DNA of 64,000 nucleotides. It comes from Branchinecta lynchi (taxonomy: Eukaryota; Arthropoda; Branchiopoda; Anostraca; Branchinectidae). A model generated the notes under the pieces. The model did not search any database. It was not told the origin of the DNA and saw only the letters and a program-made list of their open reading frames with translations. Positions 17,801 through 25,756 of the stretch are shown here, piece by piece. The position numbers were made by a program, and so were the translations under genes. The stretch spans positions 22,090,030 to 22,154,029 of the forward strand of contig JAKZAP010000016.1 in the NCBI GenBank assembly GCA_023053575.1, in the 5' to 3' direction. How positions within the stretch are numbered: position 1 is the first letter of the stretch; each line of letters opens with the position of its first letter.

Positions 17801-18748
17801 TTTCGAAATTCTTTCCGGATGATCCTTAGCTGGATGTAGATTTGCTAAGATAGACCAAAGGAAACATTTCTGGTCGTTATTTTCAATATTCAAGCAAGCT
17901 CTTTTATTTTTTACGAAATTTGGCAGTATTTTGAACGTTCCTCCCATGTACGATTCTATTCGTGTCATCCTATAATCAATTCCTTCATACCGACTAAATT
18001 GTAGCCCAGATCGAGGGGTATTACTTAAAGAACTAAGTCTCTTGTTATTATCATTCAAATGATTATGAGTAAGAATGCTATTTTTATTTATAATCCAAGA
18101 AGTACTGTTGTAATACACTACTACTTCTTCATCATTCTCCTGTCGATGGAAAATAACACGAGTTACGAACTGAACTCTATATTGATAAAGTTCATTCATC
18201 CGCCGCTGTAAATCGGCGAAAGTAAAAGCAATAAGAGTATCTTTTTCTCTTCCATTGCTTTCAATAGAAACGTTGATGGTATAAAGGTTTTCCGTTTCCC
18301 TAGAAATAGTAGGCTGCTGTTCTTCTTCCTTTCTAAATAAATGATCAGGAATCAATTTTTCTTCTTTGATTTTTTTCTTATTTATAAAGAGAGTGGATAA
18401 ATCGACTACTTTCTGTCTACTGTTATCACGTCTTTCTGTTTGATCTCTTATGATATCTCTATTTTTCTGTACGGAATCTTTATGTTTGGTAATAATATTA
18501 TTATAGTATTCTTCAACTCTTTTTAGTACTTCTTCTCGGTTTCCGCGAGTTGATAGGTTCTTGTTTTTCAGAAATTTCTTTAATTCGCTTGTCTCTTTTT
18601 CTTTGTTATCATTGTATTCTTGTTTTAGTTTTGTAATGGTGATATTTTTTTCTTTTATCTCATCTTCCAGAATGGTTCGTAATCTCGGTTCTGGTTTGTA
18701 GTCGTATGGTCTGTTCTTATTATGAGTTCTTTCGTTTCTGCGTTTCAA
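14888..18748 (-). CDS. protein-primed family B DNA polymerase (pPolB), no AUG at its 5' end
   Basis: Replicates the linear element. 1286 residues counted from the TTG at 18748. In order: SAP-like DNA-binding motif (~54-82), a conserved N-terminal domain with CFLWSILANLHPAKDHPER (~292), a C2H2-type zinc finger (CTFCGRHFTKEEQYEKH, ~412-428), exonuclease motifs Exo I (ADFESYNE, ~464), Exo II (HNLSKYDSHLF, ~605) and Exo III (YLKSDVLILSD, ~770), then polymerase motifs A (DANNLYG, ~867), B (KLMNNACFGK, ~1025), C (YMDTDSF, ~1122) and KxY (GLRSKVYAY). All catalytic residues appear intact. The frame opens after a TAG near 18781 and has no ATG until about residue 194. It overlaps the 81-aa SAP-like ORF in the +1 frame, so recoding, splicing or non-AUG initiation is required. 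Confidence 0.95.
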   Translation of the reverse strand: MKRRNERTHNKNRPYDYKPEPRLRTILEDEIKEKNITITKLKQEYNDNKEKETSELKKFLKNKNLSTRGNREEVLKRVEEYYNNIITKHKDSVQKNRDIIRDQTERRDNSRQKVVDLSTLFINKKKIKEEKLIPDHLFRKEEEQQPTISRETENLYTINVSIESNGREKDTLIAFTFADLQRRMNELYQYRVQFVTRVIFHRQENDEEVVVYYNSTSWIINKNSILTHNHLNDNNKRLSSLSNTPRSGLQFSRYEGIDYRMTRIESYMGGTFKILPNFVKNKRACLNIENNDQKCFLWSILANLHPAKDHPERISKYKQYENEFDFEGVTNFPMDTKDIHKFENRYNIKICLFQIEKEKIIRSHILKSTINGKTAKHVINLLYFDNHYVLVKDLSRLVGPQISTRQKKTYLCTFCGRHFTKEEQYEKHESKNNCEDPDIIMPPEGSSIQYKNIAKQMKVPYCIIADFESYNEEYNQVNGKKTIKVAKQKPFAYGFQVCCSFDTNQNKYYDYFGEDAAEHFVKTVTKVSTEIANKYESRQRNHTYTNAEITEKWKNLMNKTCHICTTEITENPHFDHDHMTGEDRGFAHAECNMKYRIPRHIPVVMHNLSKYDSHLFVRELIPDNGIFESAESFISFSKSISIRKTDTEIKYEIRFIDSIRFMASSLDKLSANLAKCDCKVPCNHLRENFKYTSNSFNNDEEFKEIIKKGVYPYEFVDSFDKMNCTNLPSIESFYSRLTGKGIDKSDYKRAVSIWKQFNCETLLDYTKLYLKSDVLILSDVVENFRNVCIRNYDLDPLHYFSAPGLTWDAFLKHSKVDLPLFSKEDMYTFIEKGIRGGVSQCIKRYAKANNKYTSDYNKHKPSNYLMYLDANNLYGWAMSQNLPANDFQFISIPDDLKERNEYESIEYYNHLKTHIKSVITIKSVRQDVGAIYEVDLEYPKEMHELHKDLPLAPEHFNGKLCTTVLDKTNYVVHHRNLEFYLQKGLILKRVHRILGFTESAHLKGYIDHNTALRTKGTNDFEKDFFKLMNNACFGKTMENIRKRADMEIITDDATREKIIKKPNFKSEIIFSENFSVARMSKEKIKLDKPMYIGFAVLELSKLLMYEFHYDYMKPKYGDKIDLCYMDTDSFIYDIRTEDFYQDIKQDLNERFDTSDYAKDNQYGFPSVNKKVIGMMKDELGGQVMTEFVGLRSKVYAYLKDNQDPSKASKKLKGIKTNIVKDKITIQNYKDVLFGKTENLSITQYNLRPYKHNMFLEEQNKKALDPKDDKRIVTSDKIHTLPLGYKH

Positions 18749-18965
18749 TTTTAATTTTATCTTCAGCTATCAAAATATACTTATTAAGATGGTTTATTAT
18801 ATTATTTGTTATTTCATGTTTCTTAGCTCCATTTGTTTTGATTTTATTAATTTTCGCATTAGTCCTCAGTTCATTAATTCGGTATTGCGGTAACCTTCGT
18901 ATAAGCGCTTTGTTGTTTGATATAACCTTTTTACAAAGCTGAATAACCTCTGCAGTATTCATCAT
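18720..18965 (-). CDS. small SAP-like protein (81 aa) overlapping the polymerase 5' end
   Basis: MMNTAEVIQLCKKVISNNKA begins a helical, basic protein. Residues ~32-62 (INELRTNAKINKIKTNG, then KKHEITNNIINHL) fit the SAP pattern of a leucine-spaced helix, a short Gly turn and a second helix. The ATG follows GTTAA, a weaker version of the element's start motif. The ORF shares ~60 nt with the polymerase frame and ends TCA TAA T, a sequence that resembles antizyme-type +1 shift sites (sense codon, stop, next base). It may serve as the N-terminal module of the polymerase or as a separate DNA-binding protein. Confidence 0.55.
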   Translation of the reverse strand: MMNTAEVIQLCKKVISNNKALIRRLPQYRINELRTNAKINKIKTNGAKKHEITNNIINHLNKYILIAEDKIKIETQKRKNS

Positions 18966-19092
18966 TTAACAGGGGAACATTTTTATTAATGAATTTCTCC
19001 CGACTGCGTTTTCTTAGTCGTAAAGAAAAGCACTGGTTTTCCAAATCCTTTACTATGTATTTTCCGACGCCCTTATGGGTTTCACACATGCT

Positions 19093-19220
19093 TTACTACT
19101 AGTCACGGGTTTCCTTTATTCTTTACTACTCTTGACGAAATCGGCATTTGGTTACTACTCTTAACGAAAATCCGCTTTTGGTTACTACTCTTGACGAAAT
19201 CGGCATTTGGTTACTACTCT
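19093..19220. promoter_or_regulatory. divergent promoter region with ~30-bp repeats
   Basis: Between the leftward SAP/polymerase unit and the rightward 139-aa gene. TTACTACTC recurs at 19123, 19152, 19182 and 19211 (period 29-30) in units like GGTTACTACTCTTGACGAAA, with one more TTACTACT at 19093. The same ACTACT hexamer ends the element. Probable shared enhancer or replication control sequence. Confidence 0.6.
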
Positions 19221-19266
19221 TTATTTTGTTAGAAATATTTTTCGAAACAATTTTATTATATTATAA

Positions 19267-19686
19267 ATGGAAGAATTAGAAAAGAAAATGTATGTTTACC
19301 GTCGCAGTTACAAGTACTACAATCATATAAGTAATAGCTTACTTGTATCCAAATTCCTCTTTTCGGCAGCAGGAATGTCTGCGTTTCTAGTGCTACCGTT
19401 AGCTTCTTTAAGTTTGGGTGCTGTTATCATCGAAATAATTGAAAAGCAATTAAGCATTGCTGATAGAAAAGCAGAATTTAGGACTATTTATGATTTTTAT
19501 ACTGAGTTGTTGTCAATGCTAAAATGCGGACAGTTAACAATTGAGGAGGTAATTCAGAGAGAAACAGAGATGCGTAAAACCTTTCGATTTTTTCCTCGCG
19601 AAAAATACATGAAACAAGTCCGTCTGAATGGCTATAAATATTGCAAGAATACATCAATAGTTCAGAAGAATGTTCCACCAGTGTGA
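19267..19686 (+). CDS. 139-aa predicted membrane protein
   Basis: The only rightward gene outside the TIR. Basic N-terminus (residues 1-22, YRRSYKYYNH), then a long hydrophobic stretch (~24-57, SLLVSKFLFSAAGMSAFLVL) that could form one or two membrane spans, then a charged helical C-terminal half. Not recognised beyond that; Polintons often encode small membrane-active proteins of unknown role. The ATG carries the start motif TTATATTATAAATG. Its 3' end converges on the 258-aa gene, 91 bp away. Confidence 0.65.
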   Translation: MEELEKKMYVYRRSYKYYNHISNSLLVSKFLFSAAGMSAFLVLPLASLSLGAVIIEIIEKQLSIADRKAEFRTIYDFYTELLSMLKCGQLTIEEVIQRETEMRKTFRFFPREKYMKQVRLNGYKYCKNTSIVQKNVPPV

Positions 19687-19777
19687 CTCTTCACACATAA
19701 CCACCACCTAGCAACAAAATCTAGCTTATAACTCAATCAATGAAACACCAATTTATTGAGAAAACTTAATTCAACAT

Positions 19778-20554
19778 TTATAGACTCAGATTATCAAAAT
19801 CAATCAACACTTCATCGGATAAGAAAACTTGCGCAGGATGCTCCTTGAGTAATGAAGACAATATCTCATCCTCTTGGATCGCTTTGCGAATAGCTTTTTC
19901 ATTTTCGACGATGCAATAGTACCCTTTCCCACAGAAAGCTATTCCAGGATATTCGCGGACTAATCCATACAACTGAAGATATCTTCTTATTGTTGATTTG
20001 CTTTCTCCATATTTCTTAAATCGTTCTTCAAGAAAACACTTGTGCAGATTCTCAGGGTTGTCATTGAACAGTTTTTGCATGTACGCATACACTTCACCTT
20101 TTTTCGCTTTTAGTAACACTGATAAATAATCCAAATACACCACCACTTTATTTAAATCAATAATTAAACGTTCTGCTTGTTCCAAACTGACTCCACATAT
20201 TTTGCTGCTCAGCACCTTCTTGATGCTTACGTCCACTTTGAAGTTTCCAAACCTTCGCGAAGCATGTAAATTCGCTTTAATATCGGCTAAAAACTGCACG
20301 CTCTTCTCTTTTTTCTTGTCAACAGAGGAACACGCTGTCGTACGGTCTTCACCTTCGACTTCATCTGAGGCTGTGACTACCTTACTCCACAGCGAAAGGA
20401 ATGTTTCTTGCTCGGATTTCTCCAGTTTGAACAACCCATTCATATACTTTTTCGGAATGGTTGCTGTTTTCTTCTGAATACCTTCGCTGTTCATCTGAAA
20501 ATAAAAATCTTTTAACGACCTTGATGATTCCTTTACAGAATTTTTGAAGGCCAT
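19778..20554 (-). CDS. 258-aa protein of unknown function, possible DNA-binding regulator
   Basis: No family recognised. Residues ~175-225 (FKKYGESKSTIRRYLQLYGL and following) read like a helix-turn-helix: a K-S-T-I-R-R-Y-L recognition-helix pattern followed by a beta-wing with aromatic residues. The rest is basic and helical. Its GC content is higher than that of the structural genes and its start (ATCAAATGGCC) lacks the TAAATG motif, so it probably belongs to a different, early expression class. The first codons are part of an 83-bp repeat present three times, giving two decoy start codons upstream. The TATA/heat-shock region at 20962-21044 and a GTAAGT donor at 20883-20878 lie upstream on the same strand. 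Confidence 0.65.
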   Translation of the reverse strand: MAFKNSVKESSRSLKDFYFQMNSEGIQKKTATIPKKYMNGLFKLEKSEQETFLSLWSKVVTASDEVEGEDRTTACSSVDKKKEKSVQFLADIKANLHASRRFGNFKVDVSIKKVLSSKICGVSLEQAERLIIDLNKVVVYLDYLSVLLKAKKGEVYAYMQKLFNDNPENLHKCFLEERFKKYGESKSTIRRYLQLYGLVREYPGIAFCGKGYYCIVENEKAIRKAIQEDEILSSLLKEHPAQVFLSDEVLIDFDNLSL

Positions 20555-20770
20555 TTGATTCCTACTTCATCTCGTGTGACGCGCTTCGCAACATTATCTG
20601 ACCCAGATAATTCCTTTACAGAATTTTTGAAGGCCATTTGATTCCTACTTCATCTCGTGTGACGCGCTTCGCAACATTATCTAACCCAGATAATTCCTTT
20701 ACAGAATTTTTGAAGGCCATTTGGTTCCTACGTCATCTCGTGTGACACGCTTCGTCATCTGATAACTCGT
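20524..20770. repeat. 83-bp repeat, three copies, containing a start codon
   Basis: Exact period 83 bp (starts 20524, 20607, 20690); the third copy is diverged and shortened. Each unit includes the start codon and first codons of the 258-aa gene (ATGGCCTTCAAAAATTCTG on the minus strand) plus a GTGTGACGCGCTTCG motif. Confidence 0.92.
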
Positions 20771-20877
20771 TTGGTATATTTGATATTTGCGTAATTGTTT
20801 GTTTCAGATGAAGCTTTTCCTATCTTGCTAGATATCTACCTGGATATCCTTGTTTTTATCGCTAGAAAACTAAAAAT

Positions 20878-20883
20878 ACTTAC
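20878..20883 (-). promoter_or_regulatory. consensus splice donor GTAAGT upstream of the 258-aa gene
   Basis: On the minus strand the sequence is CCAAT/GTAAGTATTTT, a perfect 5' splice site about 325 nt before the gene's ATG. I found no convincing pyrimidine-rich acceptor before the ATG. Confidence 0.35.
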
Positions 20884-20961
20884 ATTGGAAATTTTTTCTT
20901 TCTTCAACACCTTCTTAATCTCAACTTGTTTACAAATGTCTCCTTAACCAGATGCGCGACA

Positions 20962-20983
20962 CTATATATATTCGCGAATCTTC
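20962..20983 (-). promoter_or_regulatory. TATA box abutting a three-unit heat-shock element
   Basis: The plus strand reads CTATATATA and then TTCgcGAAtcTTC, a perfect nTTCnnGAAnnTTCn array. The likely direction is leftward, toward the 258-aa gene, with the TATA box downstream of the elements. Rightward use toward the TIR gene at 21140 cannot be excluded. Confidence 0.6.
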
Positions 20984-21026
20984 TCCGCCGAGTCTTGTTA
21001 TCTGCTGGAGGTGACGCATCTAAATA

Positions 21027-21044
21027 TTCGAGAATATTCGAGAA
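21027..21044. promoter_or_regulatory. perfect four-unit heat-shock element
   Basis: TTCgaGAAtaTTCgaGAA: four alternating 5-bp units with no mismatch, the canonical HSF trimer-binding array. It is flanked by direct copies of TGACGCATCT at 21012 and 21054. It lies about 60 bp from the TATA box, at a usual HSE-to-TATA distance. Confidence 0.7.
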
Positions 21045-21105
21045 TATTTAGTGTGACGCATCTCTCACACCACAGGTGTTACGATCTGCCGGTAATTAGG
21101 AGCTT

Positions 21106-21691
21106 TGGATTTTTATTTAATAAAATCATCCCCTAATAAATGGAGTCCACAAAGGAAGTCTTGAATACAATCAGAATGAATAAATACAATGAGACAATCA
21201 GGAAAGAAGAACTAGTTCTAGGATTGAAATATACTATTGTTAAAATGAGAATTGCTAAGACAAAATACGGTGATAAGTTGGTTGTAGTTATTAATCATAA
21301 TGACAAACCCTGTGATTTGTTTATAACTCAGAAATATAATGCCATTGCTAACGAATTACTTTTAAAGAAAAATCTGGTTTTGCAGCCTATTGTACGCGAA
21401 AACAAGAACAAAGAAACATATGTGGATTTAGAACTGTTTACTCAGTAATATTTGAATAAAAAATGAAAAATGTAAAAAAAAAAGAAGTAGCGTATATTGT
21501 AGTATTTTATATGTAGTAAAGGGTAATATTCTCATTTCTTGTATCCTTTATTTTGGAAGTAAGAAAATAAAAATGTTCTTAAAAAGGGGGATAATTTGGT
21601 AAAAAGGATGTTAAAATTTAAGAAATTGATGTTAAAATGGGGTTTTGAAATTGGGGGGAGGGTGGAGTGGGAGCGGCGATCTTATACTACT
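21106..21691. repeat. Polinton right TIR (586 bp)
   Basis: Inverted copy of 7077-7662, same length. Ends GCGATCTTATACTACT. It contains the second copy of the 102-aa gene. Confidence 0.95.
21140..21448 (+). CDS. TIR-encoded 102-aa protein, right copy
   Basis: Same protein, residue for residue, as at 7320-7628, now pointing outward to the right. The ATG follows CATCCCCTAATAA. Sequence beyond the TIR edge (left of 21106) differs from the left end, so the two copies may be under different upstream control; the right one lies about 95 bp beyond the heat-shock element at 21027. Function unknown. Confidence 0.75.
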   Translation: MESTKEVLNTIRMNKYNETIRKEELVLGLKYTIVKMRIAKTKYGDKLVVVINHNDKPCDLFITQKYNAIANELLLKKNLVLQPIVRENKNKETYVDLELFTQ

Positions 21692-21720
21692 GACGTAGCC
21701 TATTCGTTTTGTAGTGTCAA
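21692..21720. mobile_element. right end of the MITE split by the Polinton
   Basis: GACGTAGCC through GTAGTGTCAA is the inverted partner of the MITE start at 6918. The pre-insertion site can be reconstructed against the copies at 3983-4122 and 34798-34987. Confidence 0.75.
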
Positions 21721-22520
21721 AGAGGGCCGCTGTCACTACCGAAACACGTCAGTTCGCATAAACGTCATTTCGCCTGAACCAAAAATCCAATAGTTTGCCC
21801 ACACGTCAGTTCCACTACACGTCGGTTCCCCTACATGTCAGTAGACCAACACGTCAGTTGACCAGCACGTCAGTTGGACAGCGCGTGAGTAGACCAACAC
21901 GTCAGTTGACAAACACGTCAGTAGTTCAACACGTCAGTAGACCTATACGTCAGTTCAAATAATCCTAAAATCCGACAGTTCAACGACAATTCAGTTCAGC
22001 TACACGTCAGTCCCCCTACACGTGAGTTAGCCTACCGTCAATTGACATAAACGTCAGTAGACATAAATGTCAGTTGACATAAACGTCAGTTCGCCTAAAT
22101 AATCCGTCACTACCACTAAAGATTCATATCGGGCTATTAGTTAAAAGTCGACTAGGGCACCGAAGCAGAGGCAGAGGGGCGAAAACACAAGGGATTAGTA
22201 AACGGAAGCCGACATTTGCGCATATAAAATTAGCTCAGCATGGCTGCGGGAGCTTGCAATCAGACGCGGCAGGTAAAGTCATTAAAGAAAGAACAGATGC
22301 AAAGTAACTCCATCAGTACAAGCTGTTGCGAAGGTTTTTACCGGGGCTAGTCATACTGAAAGTGGAAAATATAAGGTGAAACGTATAATTAAACCCATTT
22401 CAGGACTTAACAACCATCGCAAGGGGAAGGACCAAAATGTGCCAGTGAATCTCAATCTTTTCCGAAAGGGTACCGGAAACAGTGAGGGACGAATTACTTC
22501 TCCCTTGGCCAGTGCTTCTG
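21721..22520. repeat. right arm of the large inverted-repeat element, with TGACGT array 2
   Basis: Array of ~17-bp ACGTCAGT units at 21739-22110 (mirror image of array 1), then ~400 bp matching the reverse complement of 6100-6480. The outer limits are where the homology fades; I could not identify a target duplication. Confidence 0.7.
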
Positions 22521-22544
22521 CTAGATCCTCTTAAACAAGAGCTA

Positions 22545-25340
22545 CGAGCTCATATGGCACTTTTTAGGTGGTGTGAGAAGCGAGAAAGTAACTCTTGAGT
22601 GCTTTTTTCGGATATTCTGCTATCCCTCTTCACCTTGCTCGGATCCGGTCCGGACTCTAAAATATTTCATGTAAGCATACGATATTTCTACTTCCCAAGT
22701 TTCATTCAAATGACTCCACTCCCTTAACCCATTTGCGAGCCACAACATTTCCGGAACTCCCTCTCTAACTTCCCCAACTGTGGCCGAATACGACTTGGAC
22801 CCATAAACTTTGCATCTTTAACATCTCCTGTTCCCGTCCATCAAGTTTAACTCGAACTGGAGCATATCTGCAAATTTCCAGTTCCAGCTTCATCCTCCTC
22901 CTACCTTGGTCGGATCCGGTTGGGACACCAAATGACAAATCTAGGTCGCATAAGCTTGGTACTGCATGTCCAAGCTTGCATCCCGTTCGGCCCAAACGTT
23001 ACTTTGTGTGCATGTCACAAAGTTTCCGACCCCCTCCACCACCCCAACCATGGCCGCACGGCGTTCAGACACAATCTTTGCATATCTAGGCTCGTATCAC
23101 CCATAAAGTTTCAATTGAATCGGACCATCCTTTCGCAAGCTACGGAAGTCATTTCCGGATTCCCCCTCCCTCAACTCCCAAAAAAATGGACGGAAGTCTT
23201 CCTAGAGCATTATGTCGGGTTCTTAAGACTATTTGGTCAGGTTACTAATTGCCGGCCAAGTTTTATCGTCCTTAGCACATCTGGCAGTATCCGAACTCGC
23301 GATCACCGGAATTCCGGGTAACAGCCCTGATATGATCTGGCTATGTCAAGAAGGTATCTAATGCTTATGCTTGTTCTTCCCTGTGATGTGCAAAATTGAT
23401 TAACATTCTGGCAACAGATCTGCAAGAAGGATCGCCATGTCATGTCAGACAACATCACACGGACATTTTTAGCTTTCTATTCACCGAAGTCGTGTCGAGG
23501 AAAACGAAAAGACAGAAGCTAACTTAGCGACGATAGGCCTCAGCAGTAAGAGTAATCAACACGGGATGGCGGAAAGAAACCTCTTGGGACTTACGCGGTC
23601 GTGAATCACAGTAAAATGTAAGCCCTTTTCGAGACTGAAACCTCAAAGCCGATTAAAATGTGGTGCATGGATTAAGTGTATAGAGGGTTCATGCACCAGA
23701 AACTCCGTCTGAAGTGCAATTCGTCACATTGACCCCAGCATCTAGTCAGTCCTCAGCCTTGACTACGTCCTCGTCCGGCTGCCTCCTTAAGCTTTTCAGT
23801 ATCGACTTCATCCGTAGTGTCTGCAACCTCATTAGCATCAGCTCCTTCTTCAGTGTCGATCTCGTCCTCGGCGTCAACTAACCTCTCATCGTCGAATCAT
23901 TCTTTCATTTGCGGGCATGGACTATGCGCTGGATGTGCCGATGCCCTTCAAAGACGTGGGTCTCAAACCCACTCTGGCGGGCCACACTTGATCGGCAGAT
24001 ACCCTCTTTGTACCTATACTAATTAGTGCGTAACCTTAATTCCTCCGTTCTTTGGAGATGATTGTGTTCAGTGTTTTCATGGCACTTGCAGCTCCGCTCA
24101 AGTGCCATGTACCGATCACTTTTCGGTCGGTCTGTCGATCCACTGTTCTTGAGTTAGCCAGAAGGGCTAGGACGATGCAACTTGGCAGGCATATTAGGGA
24201 CCCGACCAAACTAACTTGGATATAGTCACTTGCCCAATCCGATCATCGTGGGGGAGGGGAGTTGGGGGAATCCGGAAAATAGGGGCATGCATAACTTTCG
24301 AATGGGTTATTGGATCTTAATGAAACTTGATAGCTGGAAAGAGTCGTGTCTCAGATGTCTCAGTTCAAATCCGATGAATCTGGGGCGAGTCCGAGGGGGG
24401 GACCGGAAATCCTGGGAAACTCTCAGAGTGGAGCGATAAGGATGAAACTTGGTGAGAAGAACAAGTGCAAAGCTCTAGACACATAACTGACAGAACTTGG
24501 TCGGATTCGGACACTGTGGGGGGAGTTGGAAGGGGGTTCCGGAATTCCGGCGATCCGTAGTTAATGTACTTCCAGGTGGGCTAGAACGATAAAACTTGGC
24601 TGGCCTATCAGGGACCCAACAAGATCGACTTAAAAAGAGTCACTTGCCTGATCCAGCTATCGTGGGGGGAGGGGGAGACGGCCGAATCTGGAAATTAGTG
24701 GCATGCATAACTTTCGAACGGTTAACCGGATCTTAATGAAACTTGGTATCTCGAAAGACCTCATGTCTCAGATGTCCCATTTCGAGTCCGGGCCGGATCC
24801 GATGAACTTGGGGAGAGGGGGGTGGGGTCGAAGGGGAGAACCGGAAATCTGATGACACGCAAGGAGTGGAGCGATCAGGATGAAACTTGGTGAGAAGTAC
24901 AGGCACTAGTCCTAGGTGCATCAGTGACAGAATTGGACCGGATTCTGGTACCGAGGTGGGGGGAGTTTTAGGGGGGTATCCGGAATTCCGGTGATAGTGA
25001 GTTAAGGTACTTCCAGATGTGCATAGAACGATAAAACTTTGCTGGAGCATTAGAAACTTGACATAGTTGGGTTAGGCATCGTCACTTCTCTTGATCCGAC
25101 CATCTCTTAAAGAACTCATCTTAACCGCAAAATACAAAAAATACTGTTAAGCAAAATTTACGTTTTCACGATCGCCATGAGCACATGATCCCTTTTGCCT
25201 CAAGGGTTTTACTTAGAAGTTATGTTTAAGCACCCTGAAAGTGCGCATCTTAACCGAAAAGTGAAAAAATTCTTTTGATCATCACCTCCATTTGACCCGG
25301 CCTTGCAAGTGCCATATCAGCTTCCAGCTCTTGTTATTTT
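22545..25340. repeat. degenerate AAACTTGG/CCGGA repeat domain
   Basis: A long stretch of diverged repeats with recurring GATGAAACTTGG, GGATCCGG and CCGGAAT phrases. Three tandem units of about 414-440 bp are clear from 24181, 24595 and 25036 (anchor: AACTTGGCAGGCATATTAGG). The family recurs at 48900-49520 and 63190-64000. The short ORFs inside are products of the repeat. A TTGCAAGTGCCATA module closes the domain near 25306, with related copies near 47140 and 50525. Confidence 0.7.
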
Positions 25341-25750
25341 CCATGTTCATAAATTTTTAGTCATTGATTGTCCGTATAAATATATTTGAAAATTTGTATT
25401 CGTGTGCTATTTGGAAATGTGTTGTACTCATACCTGACTATTAACAATCAAAGCATTTGTTAATATATTTTTGTGTTTCAGTTGCCCAGCAATTGGTATT
25501 TTTCTCTGAAGTTGTAAACTAGCTCTCTTCAAAATACATTTATCAGAACCAAGTGTCTTCATTCGCATCCCTGGTGTCTTCCAACCATCTTCTTTCTTTG
25601 GTAACCCAAATAAAAATTGTCAGTTTTGACGAGAGATAACATTTGCCCTCATGAATTGGAAATTGTCGGCTTCACTTATCAATCCCCTGTGCGAGCTTCC
25701 GCAATTATCCCATCGAGAACATTATGTGAGCGAACAGTCGGGAAAATTTC
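25341..25750. other. intergenic; partial arm of the TGACGT-array element
   Basis: No gene. About 25648-25700 is similar to 6372-6420 (TGCCCTCAT, then GTCGGCTTC), so array 3 below belongs to another, partial copy of the same large element. Confidence 0.5.
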
Positions 25751-25756
25751 AGTGAA

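Larger units (their letters stand above)
7077..21691. mobile_element. Maverick/Polinton (adintovirus-like endogenous element), complete
   Basis: A 14,615-bp element with 586-bp TIRs starting AG and ending CT. It encodes the full set expected of a virus-like Polinton: protein-primed DNA polymerase B, rve integrase, FtsK/HerA-type packaging ATPase, adenain-type cysteine protease, major and minor capsid proteins, plus accessory virion proteins. Most genes form a tight leftward array (7666-14467) with gaps of 3-32 bp. No internal stops break the large ORFs and the TIRs look identical where I compared them, so the insertion appears young. I could not find the expected 6-bp target duplication: the left flank is TGTAGT and the right flank GACGTA. 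Confidence 0.95.

Noticed and set aside
24733..25050. 105-aa minus-strand frame in the AAACTTGG repeats
   Set aside because: Lies across tandem repeat units and changes with them; not a gene.
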